From assembly GCF_027922305.1 (NCBI RefSeq), contig NZ_BSFK01000007.1:1-64000 (forward strand): a DNA stretch of 64,000 bases, read 5' to 3'. Shown piece by piece: positions 1 through 9,793 of this stretch. Below the pieces are notes generated by a model that made no database searches, had not been told where the DNA came from, and saw only the letters and a list, made by a program, of their open reading frames with translations. Both the position numbers and the translations under genes were made by a program. Source of the DNA: Methylopila jiangsuensis (GTDB lineage Bacteria > Pseudomonadota > Alphaproteobacteria > Rhizobiales > Methylopilaceae). How positions within the stretch are numbered: position 1 is the first letter of the stretch; each line of letters starts with the position of its first letter.

Positions 1-84
1 GCGATGGAGGAGAAGCTGCGCTTCGCCATCCGCGAAGGCGGCCGCACCGTCGGCGCCGGCGTCGTCGCTTCCATCATCGAGTGA
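1..84 (+). CDS. tuf: Elongation factor Tu, 3' end only
   Basis: Only the last 27 codons are in the window. The translated tail (ending VGAGVVASIIE, then TGA) is the C-terminal beta-barrel end of EF-Tu, the GTPase that delivers aminoacyl-tRNA to the ribosome. Its position directly before rpsJ is the usual junction between the str and S10 operons. The N-terminal part, including the GTPase domain, lies outside the window. Confidence 0.93.
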   Translation, partial: AMEEKLRFAIREGGRTVGAGVVASIIE

Positions 85-174
85 TCTGAGCTCGTCGTTT
101 CAAGCTGCCGGGGCGGGCGCGCCCTGATCTCGTAGACAGGGCGCCGCCCTTACCTCCGTGGAGACCGAAGTAAA

Positions 175-483
175 ATGAACGGTCAGAACATCCGGATCCG
201 CCTCAAGGCGTTCGACCACCGCATCCTCGACAGCTCGACCCGCGAAATCGTGTCGACGGCGAAGCGGACGGGCGCGCAGGTGCGTGGTCCGATCCCGCTC
301 CCGACGCGCATCGAGAAGTTCACCGTGAACCGCTCGCCCCACGTCGACAAGAAGAGCCGTGAGCAGTTCGAGATCCGGACGCACAAGCGTCTGCTCGACA
401 TCGTTGATCCGACCCCGCAGACCGTGGACGCGCTGATGAAGCTCGACCTCGCGGCCGGCGTGGACGTCGAGATCAAGCTCTGA
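175..483 (+). CDS. rpsJ: 30S ribosomal protein S10 (NusE)
   Basis: Full-length S10 of 102 residues, the usual family length. It begins [15 protein letters not shown] and contains the conserved [16 protein letters not shown] block. S10 sits in the head of the 30S subunit, and as NusE it also joins the Nus antitermination complex. It is the first gene of the S10 operon, 90 bp after tuf. The start is the ATG preceded by a purine-rich GAGACCGAAG stretch. Confidence 0.97.
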   Translation: MNGQNIRIRLKAFDHRILDSSTREIVSTAKRTGAQVRGPIPLPTRIEKFTVNRSPHVDKKSREQFEIRTHKRLLDIVDPTPQTVDALMKLDLAAGVDVEIKL

Positions 484-508
484 TCGGCTGAGGAGAAGGA
501 CGACGCTC

Positions 509-1249
509 ATGCGGTCCGGAGTTATTGCACAGAAACTGGGCATGACCCGCATCTTCACGGATGCCGGCGAACATGTTCCGGTCACCGTCCTGAAGGTCGA
601 GCAGTGCCAGGTCGTGGCGCATCGCACCCTCGAGGGCAACGGTTACGTGGCGCTGCAGCTGGGCGCCGGCGTCCGCAAGGCGAAGAACGCGACGCGCGCC
701 GAGCGCGGCCACTTCGCCAAGGCGGAAGTGGAGCCCAAGCGCAAGGTGGTCGAGTTCCGGGTCTCGCCCGACGCGGTGATCCCCGTCGGCGCCGAGATCA
801 CGGCCGACCACTTCGTGGCGGGCCAGCGGGTCGACGTGACCGGCACCTCCACGGGTAAGGGCTTCGCCGGCGCCATGAAGCGCTGGAACTTCGGCGGTCT
901 GCGCGCCACCCACGGCGTGTCGATCTCCCACCGTTCGCACGGCTCCACCGGCGGTCGCCAGGATCCGGGCAAGGTGTTCAAGAACAAGAAGATGGCCGGT
1001 CATCTCGGCGCGGAGCGGGTCACGACGCAGAACCTGCGCGTGGTCTCCACCGACGTGGAGCGCGGCCTGATCCTGGTCGAGGGCGCGGTTCCCGGCGTGA
1101 AGGGCGGCTGGATCCTGGTCCGCGACGCGGTCAAGACCAAGCTGCCGGACGGCCTGCCGCTGCCGGGCGCGTTCCGCGAGCGCGGCGCCAATGGCGCGAC
1201 GCCGGCCGAGACCGCTCCCGAGGCCGCCGCTGAGACGGAGAACGCGTGA
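509..1249 (+). CDS. rplC: 50S ribosomal protein L3
   Basis: A 246-residue L3 that starts [18 protein letters not shown] and carries the signature block around [21 protein letters not shown]3 binds 23S rRNA early in assembly and reaches toward the peptidyl transferase centre. The last 20 or so residues are an Ala/Glu-rich tail, longer than the E. coli protein (about 209 residues); longer L3 tails are common in alphaproteobacteria. A GAGGAGAAGG ribosome binding site precedes the start. The stop TGA overlaps the rplD start by one base. Confidence 0.97.
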   Translation: MRSGVIAQKLGMTRIFTDAGEHVPVTVLKVEQCQVVAHRTLEGNGYVALQLGAGVRKAKNATRAERGHFAKAEVEPKRKVVEFRVSPDAVIPVGAEITADHFVAGQRVDVTGTSTGKGFAGAMKRWNFGGLRATHGVSISHRSHGSTGGRQDPGKVFKNKKMAGHLGAERVTTQNLRVVSTDVERGLILVEGAVPGVKGGWILVRDAVKTKLPDGLPLPGAFRERGANGATPAETAPEAAAETENA

Positions 1250-1872
1250 TGGTCGACATCGCAATCACCACCGCCGACGGCGCCGCGGGCGAGAAGATCT
1301 CGCTCTCCGACGACATCTTCGGCCTGGAGCCGCGCGCGGACATCCTGCACCGGGTGGTGCGCTGGCAGCTCGCCCGCCGTCAGGCCGGCACGCACCAGAC
1401 GCTCGGCCGCTCGGACATCGCCCGCACGGGCAAGAAGATGTATAAGCAGAAGGGCACGGGCCGCGCCCGTCACGCCCAGGCTTCCGCCCCGCAGTTCCGC
1501 GGCGGCGGGCGCGCCTTCGGTCCGGTCGTGCGCTCCCATGCGCATGAGCTGAACAAGAAGTTCCGCGCGCTCGGCCTGAAGCACGCCCTCTCGGCCAAGC
1601 TGAAGGACCAGCAGATCGTCGTGCTCGAGAGCTTCTCGCTCGCCGAGCCGAAGACCAAGGCCCTGAAGGAGCGGATCGAGAAGCTCGGCTTCGTCAACGC
1701 CCTGATCGTGGACGGCGCCGAGGTCGAGAACAACGTCAAGCTCGCGGTCCGCAGCGTGCCGTATGTGGATGTGCTGCCGGTCCAGGGCATCAACGTCTAT
1801 GACATCCTTCGCCGCGACACCCTCGTGCTGACGAAGGCCGCCATCGATGCGCTGGAGGCGCGCTTCAAATGA
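1249..1872 (+). CDS. rplD: 50S ribosomal protein L4
   Basis: L4 of 207 residues, with the conserved basic loop ([16 protein letters not shown] and RGGGRAFGP) that extends into the exit tunnel. I chose the ATG at 1249, which overlaps the rplC stop as TGATG. A GTG one codon upstream is possible but would lie inside the rplC stop region. In E. coli L4 also represses its own operon; nothing here shows whether that holds in this organism. rplW follows with a 4-bp ATGA overlap, so the genes are probably translationally coupled. Confidence 0.96.
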   Translation: MVDIAITTADGAAGEKISLSDDIFGLEPRADILHRVVRWQLARRQAGTHQTLGRSDIARTGKKMYKQKGTGRARHAQASAPQFRGGGRAFGPVVRSHAHELNKKFRALGLKHALSAKLKDQQIVVLESFSLAEPKTKALKERIEKLGFVNALIVDGAEVENNVKLAVRSVPYVDVLPVQGINVYDILRRDTLVLTKAAIDALEARFK

Positions 1873-2162
1873 CCGACGTGCGCCACTTCGACGTCATTCG
1901 TTCGCCGGTGATCACCGAGAAGGCGACGTTCGCGTCCGAGCAGAACAAGGTGGTCTTCCGCGTCGCGGACACGGCCACCAAGCCGCAGATCAAGGCGGCG
2001 ATCGAGAAGCTCTTCGACGTCAAGGTCGTGAGCGTCAACACGCTTGTCCGCAAGGGCAAGGAGAAGCGTTTCCGCGGTCGCATCGGCCGCCAGAGCGACG
2101 TCAAGCGCGCGATCGTGACCCTCGAAGAGGGCCACTCGATCGACGTGACGACGGGTCTCTGA
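1869..2162 (+). CDS. rplW: 50S ribosomal protein L23
   Basis: A 97-residue L23 that includes the [19 protein letters not shown] basic loop. L23 lies at the mouth of the exit tunnel and is the docking point for trigger factor and SRP. The start ATG overlaps the rplD stop by four bases. Confidence 0.96.
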   Translation: MTDVRHFDVIRSPVITEKATFASEQNKVVFRVADTATKPQIKAAIEKLFDVKVVSVNTLVRKGKEKRFRGRIGRQSDVKRAIVTLEEGHSIDVTTGL

Positions 2163-2188
2163 GCCGGACCGGGGAGGGAGCCTGAACC

Positions 2189-3025
2189 ATGGCGCTCAAG
2201 ACATTTAACCCGATCACCCCTGGCCTGCGCCAGCTCGTGATCGTCGACCGGTCGGCCCTCTACAAGGGCAAGCCGGTCAAGCAGCTGACCGAGGGCCTGT
2301 CGTCCTCGGGCGGCCGCAACAACTACGGCCGCGTCACGGTGCGTTTCCGCGGCGGCGGCCACAAGCGGACCTACCGCCTGATCGATTTCAAGCGGCGCAA
2401 GCTCGACGTGCCGGCGACGGTGGAGCGGATCGAGTACGATCCGAACCGCACCGCCTTCATCGCGCTGATCCGCTATGAGGACGGCGAGCTCAGCTACATC
2501 CTGGCCCCGCAGCGCCTCGCGGTCGGCGACACCGTCGTCGCCGGCGCCCAGGTGGACGTGAAGCCCGGCAACGCCATGCCTCTCGGCGCGGCGCCGGTCG
2601 GCACCATCGTCCACAATGTGGAGCTGAAGATCGGCCGCGGCGGCCAGATCGCGCGTTCGGCGGGCGCCTACGCGCAGATCGTCGGCCGCGACCAGGGCTA
2701 CGTGACGCTGCGCCTGAACTCGGGCGAGCAGCGCATGGTGCATGGCCAGTGCTTCGCCACCGTGGGCGCGGTGTCGAACCCCGACCACGGCAACATCAGC
2801 CTGGGCAAGGCGGGCCGCTCGCGCTGGCTCGGCCGTCGCCCGCACAATCGTGGCGTGACCATGAACCCGGTCGACCATCCGCACGGCGGCGGCGAAGGCC
2901 GCACCTCGGGCGGCCGTCACCCGGTCACCCCGTGGGGCAAGCCGACCAAGGGCAAGCGGACCCGTTCCAACAAGGCGACCGACAAGTTCATCGTGTCGAG
3001 CCGCCACGCCCGTAAGAAGAAGTAA
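2189..3025 (+). CDS. rplB: 50S ribosomal protein L2
   Basis: L2 of 278 residues, close to the family norm of about 275. The strongly conserved loop near residue 230 ([14 protein letters not shown]) is present; it contains the histidine equivalent to E. coli His229, which lies near the peptidyl transferase centre. L2 also bridges the two ribosomal subunits. A GGGGAGGGAG ribosome binding site lies just upstream of the ATG. Confidence 0.97.
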   Translation: MALKTFNPITPGLRQLVIVDRSALYKGKPVKQLTEGLSSSGGRNNYGRVTVRFRGGGHKRTYRLIDFKRRKLDVPATVERIEYDPNRTAFIALIRYEDGELSYILAPQRLAVGDTVVAGAQVDVKPGNAMPLGAAPVGTIVHNVELKIGRGGQIARSAGAYAQIVGRDQGYVTLRLNSGEQRMVHGQCFATVGAVSNPDHGNISLGKAGRSRWLGRRPHNRGVTMNPVDHPHGGGEGRTSGGRHPVTPWGKPTKGKRTRSNKATDKFIVSSRHARKKK

Positions 3026-3039
3026 GCGGAGAGCGGACA

Positions 3040-3318
3040 ATGGCGCGTTCTGTTTGGAAGGGTCCGTTCGTCGACGGCTATCTGCTGAAGAAGGCGGACG
3101 CTGCGCGGTCCTCGACCCGCAATGAAATCATCAAGATCTGGAGCCGTCGCTCCACGATCCTCCCGCAGTTCGTGGGCCTCACCTTTGGGGTCTACAACGG
3201 CCAGAAGCACGTCCCGGTCAGCATCTCGGAAGAGATGATCGGCCACAAGTTCGGCGAGTTCGCCCCGACGCGCACCTTCTACGGCCACGCGGCGGACAAG
3301 AAGTCGAAGAGGAAGTAA
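3040..3318 (+). CDS. rpsS: 30S ribosomal protein S19
   Basis: S19 of 92 residues, starting [18 protein letters not shown] and ending in a lysine/arginine-rich tail. It binds 16S rRNA in the head of the 30S subunit as a dimer with S13, which is encoded at 11920. It starts 14 bp after rplB with a GCGGAGAG binding site. Confidence 0.97.
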   Translation: MARSVWKGPFVDGYLLKKADAARSSTRNEIIKIWSRRSTILPQFVGLTFGVYNGQKHVPVSISEEMIGHKFGEFAPTRTFYGHAADKKSKRK

Positions 3319-3320
3319 TC

Positions 3321-3710
3321 ATGGGCAAGCAGTCCGCTCCCCGCGCGCTTCCCGACAACGAGGCGAAGGCCGTGCTCCGCATGGTCCGGATCTCGCCGCA
3401 GAAGCTGAATCTGGTCGCGCAGCTGATCCGCGGCAAGAAGGTCGAGACGGCGCTTGCCGACCTGACCTTCTCGCGCAAGCGCATCGCCGGCCAGGTCAAG
3501 AAGACGCTCGAAAGCGCCATCGCCAACGCCGAGAACAACCACGACCTGGACGTGGACGATCTCGTGGTCGCGCAGGCCTATGTGGGCAAGTCGATCGTCA
3601 TGAAGCGGTTCTCCCCCCGCGCCCGCGGCCGGGTGGGAACCATTCAGAAGCCGTTCTCGCACCTGACGATCATCGTTCGCCAGGTCGAGCGCGACGCGGC
3701 CAAGGCCTGA
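3321..3710 (+). CDS. rplV: 50S ribosomal protein L22
   Basis: L22 of 129 residues with the typical core ([20 protein letters not shown]) and the beta-hairpin sequence [20 protein letters not shown], which lines the exit tunnel and is where macrolide-resistance changes arise in other bacteria. It starts two bases after the rpsS stop, so the pair is tightly coupled. Confidence 0.96.
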   Translation: MGKQSAPRALPDNEAKAVLRMVRISPQKLNLVAQLIRGKKVETALADLTFSRKRIAGQVKKTLESAIANAENNHDLDVDDLVVAQAYVGKSIVMKRFSPRARGRVGTIQKPFSHLTIIVRQVERDAAKA

Positions 3711-3720
3711 GGAGGAGACG

Positions 3721-4431
3721 ATGGGTCACAAAGTCAACCCGATCGGGCTTCGGCTCGGCATCAACCGCACGTGGGACTCGCGCTGGTTCGCCGGCAAGGG
3801 CGAGTACGGCAAGCTGCTGCACGAGGACATCAAGATCCGCGACGCTCTGCTGAAGGACCTGAAGCAGGCGGCCGTCTCGAAGATCGTCATCGAGCGCCCC
3901 CACAAGAAGTGCCGCGTGTCGATCTACTCCGCCCGTCCGGGCATCGTGATCGGCAAGAAGGGCGCGGACATCGACAAGCTGCGCAAGAAGGTCGCCTCCA
4001 TGACCTCCTCGGAGGTGCACATCAACATCGTTGAGGTGCGCAAGCCCGAGATCGACGCGACCCTGGTCGCCGATTCGATCGCGCAGCAGCTCGAGCGCCG
4101 CGTGGCGTTCCGCCGCGCCATGAAGCGCGCCGTCCAGTCGGCGATGCGTCTGGGCGCCGAGGGCATCCGCATCAACTGCGCCGGCCGTCTCGGCGGCGCG
4201 GAGATCGCCCGCACCGAGTGGTACCGCGAAGGTCGCGTGCCGCTTCACACGCTGCGCGCCGACGTCGATTACGGCGTCGCCACGGCCAAGACGGCCATGG
4301 GCACCTGCGGCGTGAAGGTGTGGATCTTCAAGGGCGAGGTCATGGAGCACGATCCCATGGCCCAGGACCGTCGTCTGGCCGAAGAATCGGCTGGCGGCGG
4401 CGGCCGTCCGAACCGCCGCGACGCGGCGTGA
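3721..4431 (+). CDS. rpsC: 30S ribosomal protein S3
   Basis: S3 of 236 residues. The N-terminus [13 protein letters not shown] is invariant in the family. The KH type 2 domain is visible at [17 protein letters not shown] (about residues 64-80), followed by the C-terminal S3 domain. S3 forms part of the mRNA entry channel of the 30S subunit. An AGGAGGAGACG binding site precedes the ATG. Confidence 0.97.
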   Translation: MGHKVNPIGLRLGINRTWDSRWFAGKGEYGKLLHEDIKIRDALLKDLKQAAVSKIVIERPHKKCRVSIYSARPGIVIGKKGADIDKLRKKVASMTSSEVHINIVEVRKPEIDATLVADSIAQQLERRVAFRRAMKRAVQSAMRLGAEGIRINCAGRLGGAEIARTEWYREGRVPLHTLRADVDYGVATAKTAMGTCGVKVWIFKGEVMEHDPMAQDRRLAEESAGGGGRPNRRDAA

Positions 4432-4454
4432 TCGGGGGGCGTGGAGACTAAGTC

Positions 4455-4868
4455 ATGCTGCAACCGAAGCGCACCAAGTTCCGCAAACAGTTCAAGGGCC
4501 GCATCAGCGGCGCCGCCAAGGGCGGATTTGACTTGAACTTTGGAGCCTATGGCCTTAAGGCCCTCGAACCCGAGCGAGTCACCGCGCGTCAGATCGAGGC
4601 GGCCCGTCGGGCGCTCACCCGTCATATGAAGCGCGCCGGCCGCGTCTGGATCCGAGTGTTCCCGGACGTGCCCGTCTCGTCGAAGCCGGCGGAAGTTCGA
4701 ATGGGTAAAGGCAAGGGCGCGCCCGAGTTCTGGGCCGCCAAGGTCAAGCCCGGCCGTATCATGTTCGAGATCGACGGCGTTCCCGCCGAACTCGCCCGCG
4801 AAGCTCTGTCCCTGGCGGCCGCCAAGCTGCCGATCCGGACCCGCTTCGTCCAGCGCATCGCTGAGTGA
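4455..4868 (+). CDS. rplP: 50S ribosomal protein L16
   Basis: L16 of 137 residues ([16 protein letters not shown]), the standard length. The [12 protein letters not shown] motif near residue 80 marks the family; in E. coli the equivalent Arg81 is hydroxylated by YcfD/RoxA. L16 organises the A-site side of the 50S subunit. It lies 23 bp downstream of rpsC. Confidence 0.97.
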   Translation: MLQPKRTKFRKQFKGRISGAAKGGFDLNFGAYGLKALEPERVTARQIEAARRALTRHMKRAGRVWIRVFPDVPVSSKPAEVRMGKGKGAPEFWAAKVKPGRIMFEIDGVPAELAREALSLAAAKLPIRTRFVQRIAE

Positions 4869-4879
4869 GGGAGGACGTC

Positions 4880-5080
4880 ATGGCGAAGGCTCAAGACCTT
4901 AAGACGCTGTCCGTCGACCAGCTCGACGACGAACTCGTGAAGCTGAAGAAGCAGCAGTTCAACCTGCGCTTCCAGAAGGCCACGGGTCAGCTGGAGAACA
5001 CTGCGCAGGTGCGCCAGGCGCGTCGCGACATCGCGCGCATCCGCACCGTGGCTTCCGCCAAGCGGGCGGAAGCCAAGTAA
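4880..5080 (+). CDS. rpmC: 50S ribosomal protein L29
   Basis: A 66-residue L29 ([15 protein letters not shown] and then a helical hairpin with [11 protein letters not shown]). The ATG at 4880 is preferred over one five codons upstream because GAGGGAGGACG sits at the right distance and the family starts here. L29 lies beside L23 at the tunnel exit. Confidence 0.95.
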   Translation: MAKAQDLKTLSVDQLDDELVKLKKQQFNLRFQKATGQLENTAQVRQARRDIARIRTVASAKRAEAK

Positions 5081-5097
5081 GGCCTGAGGAGGACATC

Positions 5098-5361
5098 ATG
5101 CCGAAACGCGTCCTTCTGGGGACTGTCATTTCCGACAAGAACGCCAAGACCGTCGTGGTCAAGGTGGAGCGTCGGTTCACGCACCCGCTTCTCAAGAAGA
5201 CGGTGCGCCGGACCAAGCACTACCACGCCCATGACGAGAACGGCCTGTTCAAGGTCGGCGACCTCGTGTGGATCGAGGAGAGCCGTCCGATTTCCAAGCT
5301 GAAGCGCTGGGTCGTCCGTCCCGACGCTGCGGTCGACGCGGCTCCCACGCCGGCCGAATGA
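5098..5361 (+). CDS. rpsQ: 30S ribosomal protein S17
   Basis: S17 of 87 residues, an OB-fold 16S rRNA-binding protein needed for early 30S assembly. [25 protein letters not shown] is the recognisable N-terminal strand region (25 residues, read in two halves: [10 protein letters not shown] and [11 protein letters not shown]). GAGGAGGACATC precedes the start. It is the last gene before an 89-bp gap that separates it from rplN. Confidence 0.95.
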   Translation: MPKRVLLGTVISDKNAKTVVVKVERRFTHPLLKKTVRRTKHYHAHDENGLFKVGDLVWIEESRPISKLKRWVVRPDAAVDAAPTPAE

Positions 5362-5450
5362 ATTTCATCTGAAGACCAAGGCCCGCCGGGCGAGGTCCGC
5401 TCCTTCGCGAGAGGATACCGGTCCGGGCGTTACGTGAAAGGCTCAAGGCC

Positions 5451-5819
5451 ATGATTCAGATGCAGAGCAACCTCGACGTCGCTGACAACAGCGGCGCCAA
5501 GCGCGTGATGTGCATCAAGGTTCTGGGCGGCGCAGGCCGCCGCTACGCCGGCGTGGGCGACATCATCGTGGTGTCGGTCAAGGAAGCGATTCCACGCGGC
5601 CGCGTGAAGAAGGGCGACGTCATGAAGGCGGTCGTCGTTCGCACCGCCAAGGACATCCGCCGCCTCGACGGTTCGGTGATCCGTTTCGACCGCAACGCGG
5701 CCGTGCTGATCAACAACCAGAAGGAGCCGGTGGGCACCCGTATTTTCGGGCCGGTCCCGCGCGAGCTGCGCGCCAAGAACCACATGAAGATCATTTCGCT
5801 CGCGCCGGAGGTGCTGTGA
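5451..5819 (+). CDS. rplN: 50S ribosomal protein L14
   Basis: L14 of 122 residues, exactly the usual length ([20 protein letters not shown]). It contacts L19 and helix 14 of 16S rRNA across the subunit interface, and is the binding site of the silencing factor RsfS. As first gene of the classical spc operon it is preceded by an 89-bp non-coding gap, the longest between rpsJ and rplF, but I see no convincing promoter there. Its stop overlaps the rplX start. Confidence 0.97.
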   Translation: MIQMQSNLDVADNSGAKRVMCIKVLGGAGRRYAGVGDIIVVSVKEAIPRGRVKKGDVMKAVVVRTAKDIRRLDGSVIRFDRNAAVLINNQKEPVGTRIFGPVPRELRAKNHMKIISLAPEVL

Positions 5820-6136
5820 TGGCCGCGAAGATCAAGAAGGGCGACAAGGTCGTCGTTCTCGCCGGCCGCGACAAGGGCAAGACCGGCGAAGTGCTGCAGG
5901 TGCTCCCGCAGGACGAGCGCGCCGTGGTGCGCGGCGTCAACGTGGTGAAGCGCCACCAGCGCCAGAGCCAGACCCAGGACGGCGGCATCATCGCCAAGGA
6001 AGCCGCCATCCACCTGTCCAACATCGCGCTCGCCGATCCGAAGGACGGCAAGGCCACGCGCGTGAGCTTCAAGGTCCTGGACGACGGCCGCAAGGTGCGC
6101 GTCGCGGCCCGTTCGGGGGAGCAGATCGATGGCTGA
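5819..6136 (+). CDS. rplX: 50S ribosomal protein L24
   Basis: L24 of 105 residues with an N-terminal KOW motif ([20 protein letters not shown]). It is an early assembly initiator on 23S rRNA near the exit tunnel. The start ATG shares its first base with the rplN stop (TGATG). It ends inside the first codons of rplE, overlapping by eight bases. Confidence 0.96.
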   Translation: MAAKIKKGDKVVVLAGRDKGKTGEVLQVLPQDERAVVRGVNVVKRHQRQSQTQDGGIIAKEAAIHLSNIALADPKDGKATRVSFKVLDDGRKVRVAARSGEQIDG

Positions 6137-6686
6137 GGCCGCTTACACGCCCCGCATGAAGGCGCATTACGCCGAAGTCGTGCGCCCGAAGCTCCTGGAG
6201 GAGTTCGGCTACAAGAACCCGTTCGAGGTGCCCGCGGTCGAGAAGATCGTGATCAACATGGGCATCGGCGAAGGCGTGGCCGACTCCAAGAAGGTGACCA
6301 ACGCGGTCGCCGAGCTCGCCAAGATCGCCGGCCAGAAGCCGGTGGTGACCAAGGCGCGCAATTCGATCGCGACCTTCAAGCTGCGCGAAGGCCAGTCGGT
6401 CGGCGCCAAGGTCACCCTGCGCCGCGAGCGCATGTTCGAGTTCATGGATCGTCTGGTCACGATCGCGCTGCCGCGCGTCCGCGACTTCCGCGGCCTGAAC
6501 CCGAAGAGCTTCGACGGCCGTGGCAACTTCGCCATGGGCATCAAGGAGCACATCGTGTTCCCCGAGATCGAGTACGACAAGATCGATCAGGTGTGGGGCA
6601 TGGACGTCATCGTCTGCACGACGGCGAAGTCTGACGACGAGGCCCGCGCTCTGCTGCGCGCCTTCAACTTCCCCTTCAGGCAGTGA
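6129..6686 (+). CDS. rplE: 50S ribosomal protein L5
   Basis: L5 of 185 residues with both conserved halves visible: [18 protein letters not shown] and [17 protein letters not shown]5 binds 5S rRNA and touches the P-site tRNA. It overlaps the end of rplX by eight bases. Confidence 0.97.
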   Translation: MAEAAYTPRMKAHYAEVVRPKLLEEFGYKNPFEVPAVEKIVINMGIGEGVADSKKVTNAVAELAKIAGQKPVVTKARNSIATFKLREGQSVGAKVTLRRERMFEFMDRLVTIALPRVRDFRGLNPKSFDGRGNFAMGIKEHIVFPEIEYDKIDQVWGMDVIVCTTAKSDDEARALLRAFNFPFRQ

Positions 6687-6698
6687 CGGGAGGATCGC

Positions 6699-7004
6699 AT
6701 GGCTAAGAAGAGCGCGATCGAAAAGAACAACCGCCGTCGGCAGCTCGTCGACCGCTTCGCCGCGAAGCGGGCCGAGCTGAAGGCCATCGCCAAGAACGAG
6801 AGCCTCGAGCTCGAGGAGCGCTTCGCGGCGCGCCTCAAGCTGGCCGAGCTTCCGCGCAACGGCTCCAAGACCCGCATCCGCAACCGGTGCGAAGTCACGG
6901 GACGTCCGCGCGCGTACTACCGCAAGCTCGGCATCTCCCGCATCGCCATCCGTGACCTGGGCTCCAAGGGCCTGGTCCCGGGGCTCCTGAAGTCCAGCTG
7001 GTGA
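6699..7004 (+). CDS. rpsN: 30S ribosomal protein S14, zinc-free type
   Basis: S14 of 101 residues. This is the long form without CxxC zinc pairs (only one cysteine, in [15 protein letters not shown]), as is usual in proteobacteria. It sits in the head of the 30S subunit close to S3 and S10. The start has a GGGAGGATCGC binding site. Confidence 0.96.
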   Translation: MAKKSAIEKNNRRRQLVDRFAAKRAELKAIAKNESLELEERFAARLKLAELPRNGSKTRIRNRCEVTGRPRAYYRKLGISRIAIRDLGSKGLVPGLLKSSW

Positions 7005-7017
7005 GGAGGACGGATCC

Positions 7018-7416
7018 ATGTCTCTGATCGATCCCCTCGGCGATATGCTGACCCGCATCCGCAACGCGCACATGCGGAGCAAGTCGTCCGTCTCGACGCC
7101 GGGCTCGCGCCTGCGCCAGCACGTCCTCGACGTGCTGCAGGCCGAAGGCTACATCCGCGGCTACACGCAGACGGAGCTGGCCAACGGCCGCACCGAGTTC
7201 GAAATCGAACTCAAGTACTATGACGGCGCTCCGGTCATCCGTGAGATCCAGCGCGTGTCGAAGCCGGGCCGTCGTGTGTACGCCTCGGTGAAGAACCTTC
7301 CGCGCGTGGCCAACGGCCTCGGCATCTCGATCCTCTCCACGCCGAAGGGCGTGATGGCGGATCACGACGCCCGCGACAACAACGTGGGCGGGGAGATCCT
7401 CTGCCGCGTCTTCTGA
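7018..7416 (+). CDS. rpsH: 30S ribosomal protein S8
   Basis: S8 of 132 residues, beginning [17 protein letters not shown] and ending GGEILCRVF, both family signatures. It binds the central domain of 16S rRNA. In E. coli it represses the spc operon by binding its mRNA near rplE; I did not identify an S8-binding hairpin here. Confidence 0.97.
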   Translation: MSLIDPLGDMLTRIRNAHMRSKSSVSTPGSRLRQHVLDVLQAEGYIRGYTQTELANGRTEFEIELKYYDGAPVIREIQRVSKPGRRVYASVKNLPRVANGLGISILSTPKGVMADHDARDNNVGGEILCRVF

Positions 7417-7458
7417 CGCTGGCGGAGGTTCTTTCCCAACGGATAACGGAGAGCGATT

Positions 7459-7992
7459 ATGTCGCGCATCGGCAAGAAGCCGGTCGACGTGCCGTCGGGC
7501 GTGACCGCGACGGTCAACGGCCAGGACGTCAACGTGAAGGGACCCAAGGGCGAGCTCGCCTTCCGGGTTCATGACGAAGTCGTCGTCGAGTTCAAGGACG
7601 GCAAGGTGTCGGTTCAGCCGCGCACCGAGAGCAAGGGCGCACGCTCCAAGTGGGGCATGTCCCGCACCATGGTGTCGAACCTCGTCGAGGGCGTCACCAA
7701 GGGCTTCGAGAAGAAGCTCGAGATCAGCGGCGTGGGTTACCGCGCGGCGGTGCAGGGCAAGGAGCTCGTGCTCGCGCTCGGCTACAGCCACGACGTGAAG
7801 TACCCGATCCCCGAGGGGATCGAGATCAAGTGCGCCAAGCCGACCGAGATCCTGATCTCGGGCATCGACAAGCAGCGCGTGGGTCAGGTCGCGGCCGAGA
7901 TCCGCGAGTTCCGCGGCCCCGAGCCCTACAAGGGCAAGGGCGTCAAGTACGCCAACGAGTTCATCTTCCGCAAGGAAGGGAAGAAGAAGTAA
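7459..7992 (+). CDS. rplF: 50S ribosomal protein L6
   Basis: L6 of 177 residues ([21 protein letters not shown]) with the C-terminal block [14 protein letters not shown]. It lies at the base of the L7/L12 stalk, near the sarcin-ricin loop. A GGAGAGCG binding site precedes the ATG. Confidence 0.97.
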   Translation: MSRIGKKPVDVPSGVTATVNGQDVNVKGPKGELAFRVHDEVVVEFKDGKVSVQPRTESKGARSKWGMSRTMVSNLVEGVTKGFEKKLEISGVGYRAAVQGKELVLALGYSHDVKYPIPEGIEIKCAKPTEILISGIDKQRVGQVAAEIREFRGPEPYKGKGVKYANEFIFRKEGKKK

Positions 7993-8004
7993 GGGCCCGG
8001 AACC

Positions 8005-8364
8005 ATGGCGAAAAATCTCGCGTCTGAAGCGCGCCGCAAGGCGCGTGTCCGCCGGAGCCTTCTCGCGGCCGCCAACGGTCGTCCGCGTCTGTCGGTGTTC
8101 CGGTCCTCGAAGCACATCTACGCCCAGGTCATCGACGACTCCAAGGGCGTCACCCTGGCTGCGGCGTCGACCCTGGACAAGGGCCTGCGCGGCGAGCGCA
8201 CCGGCGCCGACATCGAGGCGGCGACCGCGGTCGGCAAGCTGGTGGCCGAGCGCGCGGCGGCGGCCGGCGTCAAGGACGTCGTGTTCGATCGCGGCGCCTA
8301 CATCTATCACGGTCGGGTCAAGGCCCTGGCCGAGGCCGCCCGCGAGGGCGGGCTCAACTTCTGA
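8005..8364 (+). CDS. rplR: 50S ribosomal protein L18
   Basis: L18 of 119 residues, a 5S rRNA-binding protein. The family ending ([20 protein letters not shown]) and the N-terminal basic segment are both present. It starts 12 bp after rplF. Confidence 0.96.
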   Translation: MAKNLASEARRKARVRRSLLAAANGRPRLSVFRSSKHIYAQVIDDSKGVTLAAASTLDKGLRGERTGADIEAATAVGKLVAERAAAAGVKDVVFDRGAYIYHGRVKALAEAAREGGLNF

Positions 8365-8391
8365 CGCCCGCTCGGCTGGAGGATATTCGAT

Positions 8392-8961
8392 ATGGCTCGT
8401 GAGCCCCGAGACAACCGCAGGAACGATCGCGAAGAGCGCGACAGCGAGTTCGTCGACAAGCTCGTTCACATCAACCGCGTCGCCAAGGTGGTGAAGGGCG
8501 GCCGTCGCTTCGGCTTCGCCGCTCTCGTCGTCGTGGGCGACCAGAAGGGCCGCGTCGGCTACGGTCACGGCAAGGCCCGTGAAGTGCCGGAGGCGATCCG
8601 CAAGGCCACCGAGTCGGCGAAGCGCGGCCTGATCCGCGTTCCGCTGCGCGAGGGCCGCACCCTGCATCACGACGTCGACGGTCGCCACGGCGCCGGCCGC
8701 GTCGTGCTGCGCGCCGCTCCGGCGGGCACCGGCATCATCGCCGGCGGCCCGATGCGCGCGGTGTTCGAGACGCTCGGCGTGCATGACGTGGTCGCCAAGT
8801 CGCTCGGCTCGTCGAACCCCTACAACATGGTTCGCGCCACCTTCGACGCCCTGAAGCACGAGGACAGCCCGCGCTCCGTCGCGGCGCGTCGCGGCCTCAA
8901 GGTCTCCACGCTGCAGTCCCGCCGTCGCGACGTCGACGCGGACGCTGTGGCCGAAGGCTGA
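8392..8961 (+). CDS. rpsE: 30S ribosomal protein S5
   Basis: S5 of 189 residues. It has an acidic/basic N-terminal leader, then the double-stranded RNA-binding-like domain ([16 protein letters not shown]), then the S5 C-terminal domain. S5 governs decoding accuracy together with S4 and takes part in mRNA unwinding at the entry site. Its start has a GGAGGATATTCGAT leader. Confidence 0.97.
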   Translation: MAREPRDNRRNDREERDSEFVDKLVHINRVAKVVKGGRRFGFAALVVVGDQKGRVGYGHGKAREVPEAIRKATESAKRGLIRVPLREGRTLHHDVDGRHGAGRVVLRAAPAGTGIIAGGPMRAVFETLGVHDVVAKSLGSSNPYNMVRATFDALKHEDSPRSVAARRGLKVSTLQSRRRDVDADAVAEG

Positions 8962-8984
8962 CGGCGGGACAGAGGAGCTCTACC

Positions 8985-9203
8985 ATGGCAGACGCCGCTC
9001 AGAAGACATCCGGCAGCGTGACGGTGGTGCAGACCGGCTCGTCCACCCGCCGACCGGCCGACCAGCACGCAACGCTCGTCGGCCTCGGCCTCGGCCGCAT
9101 CGGCAAGCGCCGCACCCTGGAGGACACCGCCTCCGTCCGCGGCATGATCGCGAAGGTCGCGCATCTCGTGCGCGTCGAAGACGCCTCCGCGGGAGGGAAG
9201 TGA
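8985..9203 (+). CDS. rpmD: 50S ribosomal protein L30
   Basis: L30 of 72 residues. The core ([20 protein letters not shown], about residues 12-31) matches the family. It has an N-terminal extension of about ten residues compared with the 59-residue E. coli protein. The stop overlaps the rplO start as TGATG. AGAGGAGC lies upstream of the start. Confidence 0.93.
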   Translation: MADAAQKTSGSVTVVQTGSSTRRPADQHATLVGLGLGRIGKRRTLEDTASVRGMIAKVAHLVRVEDASAGGK

Positions 9204-9688
9204 TGGTCAAGCTTAACGATCTCCGGGACAACCCGGGCGCCACCAAGGACCGGATCCGCGTCGGACGCGGCATCGGCTCCGGCAAGGGCAAGACCGGCGG
9301 CCGCGGCGTGAAGGGTCAGAAGTCCCGCACCGGCGTGGCGATCAAGGCGTTCGAAGGCGGCCAGATGCCGCTCTATCGCCGCCTGCCCAAGCGCGGCTTC
9401 CACAACCTGTTCTCGACCAACCTCAACGAGGTCAACCTCGGCCGCCTGCAGCAGGCGGTGGAGGCGGGCAAGCTCGACGCGTCGAAGCCGGTGACGGAAG
9501 CGGCCCTGATCGAGGCCGGCGTGCTGTCCAAGAAGAAGGACGGCGTGAAGGTGCTCGGCCGCGGCGAACTCACCACCAAGCTCGACCTGGAGGTCTACGC
9601 GGTCTCCAAGTCGGTCGCGGACGTGATCGAGAAGCTCGGCGGCAAGGTGACGCTTCTGGCGCCCAAGGCGGATGCGGACGCCGCCTGA
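9203..9688 (+). CDS. rplO: 50S ribosomal protein L15
   Basis: L15 of 161 residues with the glycine/arginine-rich N-terminal extension ([20 protein letters not shown]) that threads into 23S rRNA. I use the ATG at 9203, which overlaps the rpmD stop; a GTG one codon upstream is possible. The secY gene follows after a 105-bp gap. Confidence 0.95.
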   Translation: MVKLNDLRDNPGATKDRIRVGRGIGSGKGKTGGRGVKGQKSRTGVAIKAFEGGQMPLYRRLPKRGFHNLFSTNLNEVNLGRLQQAVEAGKLDASKPVTEAALIEAGVLSKKKDGVKVLGRGELTTKLDLEVYAVSKSVADVIEKLGGKVTLLAPKADADAA

Positions 9689-9793
9689 CATCCTTATCTG
9701 AGGATTGCTCCCCCGCGCGGACGGGCCCTACCATCGTGGGGCGCCGTCCGCGCGGGTCTTGGCGTATAGCCAGACCAACAGACGAGGCGATCT

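Noticed and set aside
6895-8859. 654-codon minus-strand open frame across rpsH to rpsE
   Set aside because: Antisense to four ribosomal protein genes; composition is that of a shadow frame.
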